From Euphorbia lathyris (taxonomy: Eukaryota; Streptophyta; Magnoliopsida; Malpighiales; Euphorbiaceae): a DNA stretch of 64,000 nt. The translations under genes were made by a program, and so were the position numbers. The notes under the pieces are model-generated. The model did not search any database. It was not told the origin of the DNA and saw nothing but the letters and a program-made list of their open reading frames with translations. Every line of letters starts with the position of its first letter. Within the stretch, counting starts at the first letter, position 1. The DNA is taken from NCBI RefSeq assembly GCF_963576675.1, contig NC_088918.1:47401501-47465500 (forward strand), written 5' to 3'. Positions 1-12,472 of this stretch are shown here, piece by piece.

Positions 1-1330
1 TCGACTCGATAATGGTGCTCATGTAGAGGCCTTAAAGATCGAAGATTATTCTTAGAGATACCTAGTAGATTAGTTTTAGAAATTAGAAATTGCTATCTTC
101 TACCTGCAATGTGCAGGAATATTATTTCAGTTTCTATGTTGGATATTTATGGTTTTAATTTTAATATTGGACGTGGTATGATTTCTATACATCGTGGCAA
201 TATTGTTTATGGAACCACATTTCTAGAAAATGGTTTGTATATCCTTGATCTAAAACATAGTGAATCAATCTATAACATAAAAGCTAAAAGGATTAAGACT
301 AATGAACTGAATCCTACATATATCTGGCACTGTCGTCTTAGCCACATAAATGAGAAACGCATAACTAGGCTTCACTCTAATGGAGCACTAGGATCATTTG
401 ACATGCAGTCTTATGACACGTGTGAATCTTGTTTAAAAAGGGAAGATGACAAAGGCGCCTTTCACCAAAAACTGGTGTAAGGGCCACAGAGCTGTTGGAG
501 CTGATACACTCAGATGTATGCGGTCCAATGAGCACCAATGCTAGATCTGGTTTTCTATACTTTGTTACCTTCACAGATGACTATAGCCAGTATGGGTATG
601 TGTATCTGATGAAACATAAATCTGAAACTCTTCTGAGATTCAAAGATTTCAAAAATGAAGTAGAAAATCAACTTGGCAAGAAAGTAAAAGCGCCCCGGTC
701 TGATAGAAGGGGTGAATACTTGAGCCAAGAGTTTGTCTCATTCTTGAGAGAGCGTGGGATTGTATCCCAACTCACTCCTCTTAGTACACCCTAATGGAAT
801 GGAGTGTCAAAGGAGGAATAGGACCCTGCTCGACATGGTCCGCTCAATGATGAGTCAAGCTTCTCTCCATATCTCCTTTTGGGGATTTGCTTTGGAAACT
901 ACTACTCATATAATTAACAATACACCGAGAAAGGCAGTTGAAGGAACACCATATGAATTATGGACGGGCCGAAAGCCCAACATTTCCTTCATGAAGATTT
1001 GGGGCTTTGATGCACATGTCAAGAAATTGATAAGTGGCAAACTAGAGTCCAGATCTGTTAAATGCCAGTTCGTGGGTTACCCTAAGGAAACTAAGGGTTA
1101 TTACTTCTACAACCCAGCTGAGAATAAAACATTCGTGGCTAGGTTTGCAATCTTTTTGGAAAAGGAATTCCTTTCCAAAGTAGACAGCGGGAGTGATATT
1201 GATCTCGTTGAGATTCAAGACTCACAAACTCCTGCAGATTATGCTGAGGATGCTTTGGGAACCAATATAGATCCTCAAAACATTGAGGAGGCTAAACCGG
1301 TTATACAGGTTGTGTTTCAAGTAGATTCGT
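1..1330 (+). pseudogene. copia pol: GAG-preintegrase and integrase, broken
   Basis: Three overlapping frames (109-480, 495-794, 754-1362) together read as one copia pol segment. The first holds the GAG-preintegrase zinc-binding part (YIWHCRLSHINEKR then CESCLK). The second holds the integrase core start (LIHSDVCGPM) with the second acidic residue in APRSDRRGEY, where the usual SDRGGEY has become SDRRGEY. The third continues with RRNRTLLDMVRSMM and TPYELWTGRKP, the usual end of the core, then the G-Y-P-K-E-T region. At least two frameshifts separate the parts, near 470-490 and 780-800, where a stop also replaces the PQ-NGV region. In the normal family this stretch is a single frame, so this copy is dead. 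Confidence 0.85.
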
Positions 1331-1344
1331 ACAAAATTCTGATG

Positions 1345-1905
1345 AACCCTGTGTGTATATGAAATTCAGTGGGAGCATATCCACTTTCCTAATATTGTAT
1401 GTCGATGACATACTGCTCATTGGAGGCAATATATTAACACTGCAAGATCAAGCAGTGGTTGATAAATGCTTCACAATGAAAGACTTAGGAGAAGCCGATC
1501 AAGATCATGTACTCTATATTATATATAGGGCCAGATGTTGCGTGTTGCACCAAACATGACTAGTCGGTTCCAGTCAGATCCCGATAAGGAACACTAGAAG
1601 ATAGTCAAGGCAATCCTAAAGTACCTCAACCGTACCAAGGATGTTTTTCTTAGTATTTGATGGGTAGGAGGAATGGCAATATCAGGTTACACTGACCGAG
1701 ATTTTAAGGATGATAACCAGTCACATACTGGGTATGGATTTCTCCTGAATGGCGATGCCATTAGTTGGAGATCCTTAAAGTAGCCAACCATTGCCGATTC
1801 TATGACGGAAGCTAAGTACATCGTTGCATGCGATGATGCTGATGAAGAAGTTTGGATTAAGAAGTTCATAACTGATTTAGGAGTAGGTTAAACACTGGAT
1901 CCCAT
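1345..1905 (+). pseudogene. copia reverse transcriptase / RNase H remnant
   Basis: The RT catalytic motif is visible as LILYVDDILLIGG at about 1390-1430, but the N-terminal RT (roughly 650 bases in a normal copy) is missing: integrase-side sequence jumps directly to sequence just before YVDD. After about 1510 only scraps follow in shifting frames. They include the RNase H part around 1675-1860, whose wording matches the RNase H of family A (the region ending in a lysine-lysine-phenylalanine-isoleucine-threonine-aspartate stretch). Several stops lie in the scraps. It is a deletion derivative with no coding capacity. Confidence 0.8.
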
Positions 1906-2080
1906 GTCACACAAGAGATCCAAATGCGTACTTAGATAGTAACACCTTACCCAGTGACATTACATTGTAGAGGGTTGACATTGAGAATAATGTCGCTGGT
2001 CAGTTTACCAAGGCAATTGGTAGTACTAGATCTATAGTGTTTAGGGCAATACCCGCTTGGAACTAGTTCAAGTGGGAGAC

Positions 2081-3746
2081 TGTTGGTGTGCCCTAGTTCA
2101 TAGGCATTGATTCTAATAAAATGTATTTGTGTCACATTAATAAAGGCATTAATCTAGTTCATTTATATCTTATGCTATAATATGAATAGAGAATCCATTG
2201 ATTGATAATCGTAAAACCATATCCCAAGTCTATTCTATCATGGGAATGATTAGGACCACAGACTTGTATATTCGACGATTGTATGGTAGTAATTAATACT
2301 AGCCATAGCACTTGATAAGTCAGTTGTGAATATGGGTACATGTTGTATACATGTGACTGGATCGATCCGCTCGAGAAAACTACATGGTGGTTGTGTCATT
2401 AGTTTTCTTAAGTAGGTGTCTAACTTTCTTCAGATTTGATTTCATTATAATATCAATGTGGGATCCGGTTCACTTTGACATACGCCTAACAGGTCTGCAA
2501 CAGGATGCCAAATACGGGTATGCTTGGGTGAACAGGTGAACACATTAGTATTGATAGTGAAGTGATGGAATTACCACTTACATAACAGTGAGATGATATC
2601 ACAGGCCACTTGATAAGTGAGATTGATAAGTGTGTGGCCACACCCAGATAAGTAGTTTACTTATCTGATTCATTAATCTACTTAAGATCAAGAAATATCA
2701 TAAACATCAGAGAGGATGATAGCCGCCATGCCTCTAGTTTATAATACCGATATCAAATGGTAAAAGAAGTTAAGAGATAACTACAGGGTCTCTGCATCTT
2801 TAGACTGCTGAAACTCTGTCTTAGTTAGGGGCAGTAATGGTTTGCTAGAACCCACTTACTGTCTGTGAGCCATAAGCCCACTGCTAGCTAAGGACAGTCC
2901 CATAGGATCGTGCACATCGAACATCTGAGTTAGAACTTATAGAACAGTACATTGGAGAGATAGAATTAATTAATTGATTGACAGTAAAATGTCAAGGTAA
3001 TTAATTGGTGGTTAATGGTTAATTAATTGATTAATTGATACTATGTATCAAGGTAATTAATTAATGGTCTTAAGTGTTGAGTATTTAATTGATTAATTAG
3101 TTTGCGCGATGTAATTAGTTAATTTGTAAATTAATGAAATTGCATTCAGTGAATAATTAATTAGATCAATACGTTAATTTATTAATTAGTGTTATTCATT
3201 TAATTAGGGTAATTAAATTTAATCTAATCATAATTAATTGCATAGAATAAATATTATTGGTATTTATTTATGTAATTAGATTGGAATTGGATTAGTTTTA
3301 TAATTAACCAATTAACCCTAAACCAATTAGGTTTAGGAATACACTATATATAAATTAAAACACTAAACCCTAATTAACCTAGACATCATATTCGGCCACC
3401 ACAATACAATAGAAGATGGTATTGTATTTTCGGCCACCACTTTGAAGATATTGGAATAGTTGGCAAATTTCATTATCTCTCTAGTTCTTCATCCGTTCTT
3501 CGGCTAGCACCGGTTCTAGCTCGATAGCTGTTCGTGCACCTGACTACGGAGATCTTACTACCTTGTGGATTCTTCAGCCGTCTCTAGAAGAGACAGTCCG
3601 GATATGTTTATATCATTAAACGGATTAAAAAAGTTTTGTTCAATCAATGGTTAACGGACAAAGATCAAGTTATAAGGGATTAGAAATAAATTTTAAACCG
3701 CAATTCCGCTGCGCTACAGTTGATTAACTGGCTTTAATCCCTAACA
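2081..3746 (+). repeat. 3' LTR of the first copia element
   Basis: Begins TGTTGGTGTGCCC directly after a copia polypurine tract (AAGTGGGAGAC at 2070-2080) and ends CCCTAACA. This gives a 1666-bp LTR with normal TG..CA ends. The interior is very AT-rich with many TTAATTAATT-like words between 2960 and 3360. The other LTR lies outside the window, so the length rests on the terminal motifs only. Confidence 0.75.
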
Positions 3747-4759
3747 GCTTTTTGCAAAAATAGGGAATCCCTATTTTTTGGAAAAACAACTTTTTCAAAC
3801 ATGAACAATAAACACCAAACCGCATGTAAATCAAATGGACCCTGAGAAACCTCACAAAGTCGTTTGGATGAGGGTCAATTATTTAGAAGGGATAATTGGC
3901 AAATTTGATCTCTGAGGTAGTTCAAATCTAGTCTAATGTATGAACTGGAATAAATTTTGCAGATTTAATTATAATCTACAAAATGGAATTGATATCGTAT
4001 GAAACAAATCAGGACATGTGGTACTTAAGAGGCATTCAGATCAAATACCACATGTAAAAACATAGGCCTTCAGATTAACCTCCATGGAAGGTTCCTCATC
4101 AAGGGAAAACCTCATGCAGCTATGGCTAAGAATTTTTCCAATGAAAGACTTCTTTGAAAGACAGACTTCCAATAGAAGAGTGAACCCTAATACAGATAGG
4201 ATTCTTAGAAGAAGAATGGTTCGGTCCAAACCTTATAAAGAGACAGATATGGTCACACCAAAGGATATGTTAACACTGAAGATTTCAAGCCTCGCCTGGA
4301 AGACCCGATGGGATGAAACTGATGGTCGATCGTGTGTTATTAAAGCGAATTCAATGTGGGAATCGAACAACTCGGCATGACCGGAGTTCAGAGATAAGTA
4401 GAGTCGCCACTCGGTTTAAACGGGAAAAAGTAATCGGATTCCTTACGGGAGACCGGTTGGATTCGAAAAATTAGGTACGTTATGGGAAGGCTAGCATTTT
4501 CACAAAGAAAAGTGCCTAGGCACCCCATTACCATCCGGTGAGCCACCGGCCTCCTACTTAACACTACTATGCACTAAATGGCTTAATCACACATTTCTTT
4601 GAGTTTAAAACTCATTTAAAACTTTTTCTTTCTCGTTTTGAAAATCATTTTTAATCTGAAGATTAACACTATAGTTAAAGCCAAATAAATAAAGCAATCA
4701 CTCGTTATTACAACAATTGATAATGTGCAGAAAATAAATACAATAAAGTAAATACAACA

Positions 4760-4814
<55 letters not shown>

Positions 4815-4821
4815 ATGATAT
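3747..4821. other. intergenic stretch with Ogre/Tat-like LTR-PBS fragment
   Basis: No gene is supported. The open frame at 4084-4380 has no recognisable domain. Read on the minus strand, 4385-4420 contains TGGCGACTCTAC, similar to the primer-binding site used by Ogre/Tat elements. It is flanked on the LTR side (4420-4560) by sequence with the look of the end of such an LTR (ACCGGTTGG and CCGGTGGCTCACC when read in either direction). This suggests a scrap of a minus-oriented Tat-type element. The rest is unassigned AT-rich DNA. Confidence 0.4.
4766..4808. repeat. (TA)n microsatellite
   Basis: About 21 uninterrupted TA units just before the gypsy LTR. Confidence 0.95.
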
Positions 4822-5387
4822 TGATAACATCCAGATAGTATCAAAGGGTCAATTCATAAACTCCATAAAACTGAGGGACTAAAGAAGCATTTAACCAACG
4901 GCTACGGCCAAGGGATACACCAGCAGGGTGGTGTACGAGGCAAGTTGTATGCCACGGGGGATCCTTAGATTCAGCGGTATGCCATAGATGGTCAGACGTC
5001 ATAAAGAGGCTTGCAACCGCCATATCTCGGGAGACCCGCCATCAGGCATCGATACGCCCAAAGGATGTCAGCGCCGTCTTTCTATGAGAAAACTGAAAGC
5101 ATTAAAGGCAAGTAATAGCTCCATAAATAAGCTAACGGTTATACTTGAATGAACACTATAACTACCATTAATGAGGTATTAATGGAGACTTTCTAGTTAC
5201 AAGATTGAGGGTTACTACTAACCTAATATAAATAGCCTATAGCTTGGGGTACACATTCCCATACTATTCTTTGTGCTTTTGTTTTATCATTCTATACACT
5301 TTACTGACTTTAGCATCGGAGTCCCCCCGGCCGAACCCAACGGTGCCATATGTGGAGCTCTGACGAGAATTCAATCGGGTAATATCA
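4822..5387 (+). repeat. 5' LTR of the gypsy element
   Basis: Starts TGATAACATCC and ends AATATCA, about 566 bp. A TATA box (TATAAATAG) at 5227-5235 sets the + orientation. The downstream part matches the reverse complement of 56560-56870. The ends are inferred by comparison with the LTR at 56521-57007, whose boundary next to its polypurine tract is clear. Confidence 0.65.
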
Positions 5388-5517
5388 ATTGGTGTGGTGA
5401 GCGTGGAAGCTCTAATCATAAAAGAACTTACACCACGAACATAAGATGGCTAATGAAGGGTAGAATCCTTCATTTGGAGTAACAACACCACCACTTACCA
5501 TTCATGCAGCAGTAAGT

Positions 5518-7370
5518 AATGATCCAGTAATCCCCACTAATCAAAGAAATGATCTACCTCCTCTTGTCCATGATGCACGGGAGATGATGCCAGAAACCTA
5601 CACCGATCTTGTCATGGAATTGGTGGCGGACAATTTCGGCACGACGGCTACGGACAGATTGAGACTGTATTTTGCTAACCCACTCGTGGGTGGACCAACA
5701 ACATGAATTGTGTCGCCTATCCGTCGCCCTCCGCCGAGGCTGAGAATATCAGATTGGGAAAGCGCCATTGTGAGACCATGAGCCAGGAACGAATCATCAT
5801 TCCTATTCTAAGATCCTGTAGATGCAGTCATCACAAACACATAACTGGGATGCGACCTGCCCTTGAATAGAAGATTGTTTGAGGACCCGCTTGAAGGGAG
5901 CCGAAGGACCAATCCAATACCACCAAGCAATATGCAGACCCCTGGAATCGTAATTGGTGGACAACAACCACCTCCTGTGGTGGTTGCAGGACAGGAGTGG
6001 CCTCCTGGAACAGCGACTGTCAGAGGTCACCAAGGGGGCAGAGTTGCAAGTCCCAGACGCAGAAGGCGATCCCATTCCTGTAGTAGAAGGTGATCTCGTT
6101 CTCATAATAGAATAGCGCCCCCTCCACCTCGGAGGCGTGGTAGAGGTGGCGAACATTCCCCATCAGATCCGTCATCAAGTTCTTCTGGATCTCGGCGCAG
6201 TAGATCAAGGAGTAGAGATCGTCCAAGGATAGACCGTGATTACATGAACGCGGAAATTGCCAGAGGTATTCAAGCTACCTTCCAAAGGCAGAATGAAGAG
6301 AATGCAATGCACAATCCACACGCCATTAGAGAATCACCATTCTCAAGGCGTATCCTGAAATTCGCATTGGACAGATGATTCAAGATCCCTAACGTTCCCA
6401 GCTATATGGGGGAAGAAAATCTAGAAGCTCACGCAAGGAAATACAAAGAGTTGCTAGAGATTAATGGAGTTAGTGAAGGTATCTTGTGTCGAATGTTCCT
6501 GGCCACCTTGAAGGGACCGACATATGATTGGTTTCAATCCCTTCCGCAAGTATCCATAGACAACTGGGAGCAGTTGAGCAGAGAATTATGTGCTAAGTTC
6601 GCAGGAAGCATTCCCCTAGTCATATCATCTCGTAAGCTTTTCGAGCTTAAGCAGAAGGAGGGCGAACCCCTCAGGGATTACATCAACAAGTTCAACAAAT
6701 TGTGCATCCAAGTAATTGATGTAGAAGTTTCTACAACAGTTGAAGTAGTGATAAAAAAAACACCAAATGTAGGAGCTTACAGGAAAAGCTAGTAAGACAT
6801 AAACCTAGAAGCATTGCTGAGCTCATGGAAAAGTGCAAAGGGTTTATGGAGATTGATGATATTCGGAGGGAATCCACATCTCCCCCAAAACATAGGACAT
6901 GAGAATCTAGGAGAAAAGATAAAGAAAAGGAGTAAGAAAAAGCTTCTAAACCATCCGTCAAAGGTAGACGCAGGAGTTCGAGGAATAGGCCAGCGTACAC
7001 TCCGTTGAATGCCCCCAAAAGTGAGGTATTGATGTGGTTGGAGAATAGCCAACACAAGTGGCACATTACATATCCCAAACCAAAAGGGGGGAGTACACCA
7101 ACATTGGAAAAAAAAACCCCAATAATTATTGCAGATATCATAGGAGGAATGGTCATGATACTTATGCATGTTGGGAGCTAGCCAAAGAAATCGAAAGGTT
7201 AATCGAGAAGGGCAAGTTGGATAGATTCATCCAAGATGATAAAAAGAAAAATGATGACAAACAGAAAAATGATCCAAAGAAGAAGGCGAAGGGCATTTAT
7301 AAACGTCATCGCTGGTGGATCAGGCTATCAACCGCTTGCCAAAAAATCAAAGACATCTGCCCTTGACCGG
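5518..7370 (+). pseudogene. gypsy gag (capsid and zinc finger), broken
   Basis: The clearest part is the open frame 6406-6792. It is a retrotransposon gag capsid segment with the family pattern FLATLKGPTYDWFQSL followed by W-x-L-x-x-x-F...F and LRDYINKFNKL. Upstream (5518-6400) the frame is disturbed and rich in arginine/serine and proline. Downstream, 7058-7366 holds the CRYHRRNGHDTYAC segment followed by a charged helix (ELAKEIERLIEKGKL), usual for Tat-like gag ends. Frames differ between these parts, so several indels have accumulated. Gag would form the capsid of virus-like particles; this copy cannot. Confidence 0.75.
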
Positions 7371-7847
7371 TCATCGCTTAATCATCCATTTGTAGAGATA
7401 GGCCTAGTGATCCTCCCACATGTAGATGCCTTAGTTATCACTATGGTGGTAGAAGGTTGGGAAATGAAGCGAGTAATGGTAGATACTAGCAGTTCTTGCA
7501 ATGTCATTACTAGAGGAGCATTCGCCAAACTGAAGGTCGATCCAATCTAAATAGAAATAACTATAGTTGACATCTTGCGAGTGACGAGCCACACTATCCA
7601 GACCAAAGGCCATGTAACTTTGGAATGCGAGCTGACGGATGATGATCAAGCATGGATTGGTGATTTGGAGTTCTCTATTATGGATGGACAACTAGCTTAC
7701 AATCATCCTTGGACGGTCGTTCATCTCAGAGGTAGCAGCTCTAATTTCCATCCACCATCTAGCAATGTACATTCCCACCCGCAAAGGAGGGGTAATGATT
7801 AGTGGAAACCAAAGGGTGGCTCAAGGAACCTACTCGGCGTCTTTATC
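7236..7847 (+). pseudogene. gypsy aspartic protease region, broken
   Basis: Frame 7236-7550 contains the retropepsin start: a hydrophobic run VDALVITMVVEG, then MKRVMVDTSSSCNVI, where the usual active-site D-T/S-G-S is read as D-T-S-S. The glycine is therefore lost. Continuation is in frame 7575-7802, then in a third frame (ILGRSFISEVAALISIHHL at about 7700-7750), the normal NAILGRP-like end of the protease. At least two frameshifts and a mutated active site make it inactive. The MITE at 7848 interrupts the linker to RT. Confidence 0.7.
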
Positions 7848-9135
7848 GGGTAAATTTCATCAATGGTGTACAACATTTGCCTCATTTCACACTTTGGTGT
7901 ACAACCTTCAATTTGTCTCATTAATATGTATGATCTTATAGGTGACCTCCCACTATGGTGTATAGCAGGTAAAAATGACCGGGCAATGCAAAGTCAACGC
8001 GCCATATCAGTAGTTTGACCGGTCAAAATGTCAAAATTTGACCACCTAATATAAATTTACTTTCATACCCCTTCTTCCTCCTTCCCTTTTCCCTTTCTCT
8101 CTCTAACTCATCTCTCTACCATATTTCTCTCTCTAACCTCATTTTGAGCCTGCCTTGTTTTCTCTCTCTAACTCCTCTCTCTCTCATCTCTCTAACCTAA
8201 TATAAAATGTTTACTGGGAGCTGGTTAACATTCTCTCGTGTATTTTCTTTCTTTCTCTTATCTATTCAATATGTAGCAATAAACGTATATGATGCTGCAG
8301 TCCTTGTTAATTATTATGTACTTGCTAGTAAAGCTCGTTTAAGGCTCTTGAAGTAGTTCGAGAAATTAATGAGAAGGTACAATTCTCTATTCCTTCCTTA
8401 GATGTTTAAGAAACTCGGGGGTGTAATGGAAGATATAAGATTCATGATTACATGGTCTAAATAAATCATCATATGTAATTAAAGGGCATGTTACCTCAGT
8501 TCTAAATAAATTAATGGGAAAGTCATATTGCACTTCAGTTCTGCCATTATTTTGCATATAATTTCCACTTTTTTCATTCAACGTGGTCTTGGCAGGGTCC
8601 AATAGCAATAAGGATGGCAAAAAGGGCTATTAACCCCAAATAATATAAGAGGATTGAAGCATCTTGAGCTATTTATTTTTGGAGCTTCTGCGACTAATTT
8701 CCCAAGCACCTTGCCTACTTTGGCAAAAGAACAGAATTTCTAACTTTAAAAATCTCATAAAAAAAAGAAAACAAAAAAAGACTACTATTAAGAAAATTAG
8801 AAGCATAATAGAATGAAAACATATGGCTAAAAATGAGGTTAGAGAGAGAAATAAGGTAGAGAGAGGAGTAAGATAGAAATAAGCTAAAAAGAGAGAAATG
8901 GAATGAGGAAGGAGGAAGAAGAGGGTAATGAAGTAATTTTATATTAGAAGATCAAGTTTTGACTTTTTGACCGGTCAAACTGCTTATGTGGCGCGTTGAC
9001 CGGTCATTTTTACCTGCTATACACCAAAGTGGGAGGTCATCTATAAGTTCGTACATATTACTAAGACAAATTGAAGGTTGTACACCAAAGTGTGAAATGA
9101 GGCAAAGGTCGTACACCATTGCTGAAATTTATCCC
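7848..9135. mobile_element. MULE-type MITE, 1288 bp, with 9-bp target duplication
   Basis: Long terminal inverted repeats of about 200 bp begin GGGTAAATTTCATCAATGG at the left. At the right they appear as the complement of GGGATAAATTTCAGCAATGG. Both arms carry the TGACCGGTCA word and the phrase about GTACACCA. The element is flanked by the exact 9-bp duplication GTCTTTATC (7839-7847 and 9136-9144), diagnostic of Mutator-like insertion. The interior is CT-rich (8070-8200) and GA-rich (8830-8930), extending the inverted symmetry, and has no coding region. It interrupts the gypsy pol. Confidence 0.9.
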
Positions 9136-9144
9136 GTCTTTATC

Positions 9145-10535
9145 CATCCGCCCATAGTCCAAAGGTGATGAAGGTGAGGAAGATGAACTTGTCACTACAA
9201 CTTTGGGCGACACATAAATGTTCCTTATTGCTGATGGAAAGTGGGTGCGGATCGCCAAAGGATTAAAACCTGAGATCAAGGAGTATGTTACAAAAGTTCT
9301 CGTTGAATATGAAAGCATGTTTGCATGGGAGAATGAGATCCTAATAGGAGTAATCCCAGATGTGATTACTCAAAGGTTAAACATTGCTGAAGATGCTGTT
9401 CCGGTGGCTCAAAAACGCCGAAACCATGGTCCAGAGAGGCAAAAGGCTATCGAGGAGGAAATAGCCAAATTAAAAAAGGCTAATGCGATTGAGGAAGTTA
9501 TCTATACGCAGTGGCTGGCGAATGTGGTGCTAGTCAAGAAAGCTGGCGGATCCTACAGGATGTGCATAGATTTCACTGATCTTAATAAGGCGTGCCCTAA
9601 GGATAATTATCCTCTGCCTTGTATTGATATTCTTATGGATGGAACCGCTGGGTATGGAGTATACTCATTTATGGATGTCAAATTGAGCTATCACCAGTTC
9701 CTGATGGAACCCTCAGACCGAATTAAAACTTCTTTCGTGATGCATCAAGCTACGTACTACTTTAAAGTCATGCCTTTTAGACTCAAGAATGCTGGAACCA
9801 CTTACCAGCGTATGATGAATAAAATTTTCGAGGGTAAGGATGGAAGCAACTTCTCTGTTTATGTTGATGACATGATCATCAAAAGCACCACCATGGAGAA
9901 GCATGCATATGATATCAAGGAGGTCCTAGAAGTTCTCCGTTAACACAACATCAAGCTCAATCCGGAGAAATGTACCTTCGGAGCAACATACGGAAAATTT
10001 CTTGGTTATATGATCAGTCAGAAAGGAGTAGGCGCCAATCTTGATAAAGTCAAAGCCGTGCTAGACACGAAAGCTCCCCAGAACATTAGAGAAGTACAAC
10101 GCCTCAATTGGCGAATCATAGCCCTTAGGAGATTCATTTCATACTCCTCCCGAAGATGCATTTCTTTCTATGAAGTGATAAAAAAGTAGAAGGTGTTTGA
10201 ATGGACTGAAGACTGTAAACACGCCTTCGAAGGCATCAAGCATTTCCTTATAGAACTGCCTCTAATGAGTAAACCCCTTAAAGGGAAAGATCTATACATG
10301 TACGTTTCTGTTATAGATAAAGCAGTATGTACGATGATGATCAGAGAATAAGGGGGGTCAGCAGTATCCAATTTACTATGTCAGCAAAGTTTTGAGGGAT
10401 GCCGAGACTCGGTACTCCAGATTGAATAAAATGGCGTTGGTGGTCGTTACTACTTCCATTCGCCGCTATCTGATTCGTCGTTTCAGCAGGTTTAAAGACA
10501 GGTCTGCCAAATCTGATTCATCGCTAAACCACTGT
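9145..10535 (+). pseudogene. gypsy reverse transcriptase and RNase H start, broken
   Basis: Frame 9218-9943 is a gypsy RT. It has the pre-RT helix (VITQRLNIAEDAVPVAQKRR), the conserved YRMCIDFTDLNKACPKDNYPLP, the fold strand with MDVKLSYHQ, and an intact catalytic YVDDMIIKS at about 9858-9885. A TAA after EVLEVLR at 9943 stops the frame, but the sequence continues in frame (KLNPEKCTFGA, KFLGYMIS) into the thumb and the first part of RNase H. More stops follow (about 10187 and 10348). It then fades out before 10535. The RT would copy element RNA into DNA; this copy is dead and truncated. Confidence 0.85.
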
Positions 10536-10598
10536 TAGTGATATAAACATACAAAATATCCAAAAAGATCCTTTTAAAACCCATTATTAATTTACAAG

Positions 10599-12458
10599 TG
10601 TTAGGAATTAGGCTAAGGTATAGCAGCGGAAATATAAAAATTTTAGCCTACTTCCATATAACCATAGGATCCGTTAATCGTTATTTCATATAAAGAGGGT
10701 TAAGAAGAAATACCTTACGATGAACAATCTACCGTTGTTAATGAAGTGCCCACAACTCTAATCCGAGTTCCCAAGCACAAAGTAAAACACAAGAAGATTA
10801 AGTTAGAATCAACCGTATGAGATGCAACCAAAATAGATTGCCTCTAATTAATCAACACAAGATCAAAGAAAAAGGGAGATAGATGAAATTAATCGATCGA
10901 TGGAAGCCGTATGAATTCTTGTCCATGAACTAGGGGAGTCGAATTCTTTTCTCTCTCTCTCTTGCAAAAATCGAAATTCACAAAGGGGAGTATCTAGGCT
11001 TAGTCGAAATTCTATGTAATAGGGGGTATATATAATCACTTGTATCTAAACCCTAGTTAGATAGGAATAGGTTACTTAATAGGAATTCCATTCGGAATAG
11101 AATTCCTAATTATTATCTCACTATATATCTAATATATCTAGGATAATAATAAACAACCTTATTGGATAATAATAGGAGTATATTAATCTAATTAAAACTC
11201 CTAACTTAATTATCTCTTAATTAATTTAATTCATATTCCTAATCAAATTAGGATTAATAAAATCAAAATAATTAATTACTAATTATATATAAATTTCGGC
11301 CCCCCTTTAATTAAATGGGCCTTACTGGGCTCAATTGGGCTTCCATCAATTAATAACATCCATCTCTCTTTTGGTTCCAAGTCTTATGTGTGATCCATTA
11401 GGTTCTTACTACTTCTGGCCGTATGCAACTATTAAATTAATTTCTTCAAGAATTATATTTAATCTTTGCATAACGGAATGATGTACTGAGTATGTTATTG
11501 GCAAGTCTGTAATCATTCCCCCAGAGTCCGTTAAGAAGACAGGTTGATTCCGTCGTTAACCTTTCCGTATTAGTTACAGTATAATTCGATCCTTTATCAA
11601 CTACATCATTGAACTGAATCTTATGACTATGGATGATGTCAAGTCACATATAGCGAGACGTTCGTTTTACTTGTACAGGCCGAGTCATTTCAAATAGATA
11701 GGTTAAGTGAAATCTGCATTTCAAGTCTTAAGCTATCACCTTGCAAGGATTTAGAGTCGAGTCTTCCACAAGTGATCCATGGACGTATCTCCTATTTATC
11801 GGGAGTGATAAATGCTCAATCCAATGTATAACTACCCTGACATTACCTCCTGTGACACCCAACCTTTGCCGTTCACACCCCAGAGTCATCTCTGTTAAGG
11901 ATCATGGGACAGCAGGATCAAAGTCTCACATTTAGTAATTCAGGATGACCAATTAACATTCCTTTGAGTCTGAGGATTAGTTATACCTATTAATACCAAT
12001 GAGATGAACAGGTGACAAGGATGAATCTACCCATCCTGTTATCTCAAATCGGATCCCCAATCCTAATGAACAACGTTTCATCGGATCTATGTAACTGTCC
12101 AGATATCTGTATATATGAAGCTCGTGGGATCAGCTTTCTGTCGAACAGAAGACATTGTTACATACAAGTCTCAACAGTGATATGTCAATCCCAAACATAT
12201 CACTTGACTTGGGGTGGTTTTAAGTTTATCAGTTTACTATAAAGTTTTGTCTCACTTCATGTTTGTATGAACACTTTATAATCACTTTAAACAAACTTAC
12301 GGATTTCCTTTTATTAGACTTTATTTAGTGCTTAAAAAGGGATTGCCTTTATATAGTTACAAAACATATATCTCATTAAACAAATGATATAAAGAACAAT
12401 TCATTTACATTAAGTTTGTATCCTAGAACAATTGTCTATAGGACACTAAACCCCAACA
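10599..12458 (-). repeat. 3' LTR of family A copy 1
   Basis: TGTTAGGAATTAGG at the low-coordinate end (the 3' terminus, read on the other strand) to CCCCAACA at 12451-12458. The length is 1860 bp. Closely matches 18237-21771 and the reverse complement of 60312-62154. TATA-like TATATATAA lies near 11027. Confidence 0.95.
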
Positions 12459-12472
12459 TACTCTCACTTGGA

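Larger units (their letters stand above)
1..3746 (+). mobile_element. Ty1-copia element, 3' part, decayed
   Basis: The window opens inside a copia retrotransposon read on the + strand. The order GAG-preintegrase, integrase core, integrase C-terminal part, reverse transcriptase fragment, RNase H fragment, polypurine tract and 3' LTR is typical of Ty1-copia. Several frameshifts, stops and a large deletion between integrase and the YVDD region make it inactive. The integrase and RT fragments resemble those of the family-A copia element at 10599-21771, so it is a relative. Its 5' end lies outside the window. Confidence 0.9.
4822..10535 (+). mobile_element. Ty3-gypsy (Tat-like) element, decayed, 3' end missing
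   Basis: A plus-strand gypsy element: LTR, gag, zinc-finger region, protease, reverse transcriptase and the start of RNase H in that order. The LTR resembles the inverted LTR at 56521-57007 (shared TAGCATCGGAG and GAACCCAACG words), so both belong to related families. The gag and RT wording and the short CRYHRRNGHDTYAC zinc-finger-like segment fit the Tat/Ogre side of Ty3-gypsy. The element breaks off in RNase H near 10535, with no integrase or 3' LTR before the family-A copia insertion. A MITE interrupts it at 7848-9135. Confidence 0.8.

Noticed and set aside
4084..4380. 98-codon ORF as a small host gene
   Set aside because: No recognised domain, no homologous frame elsewhere in the window, and overlapping ORFs on both strands in repeat-derived DNA.
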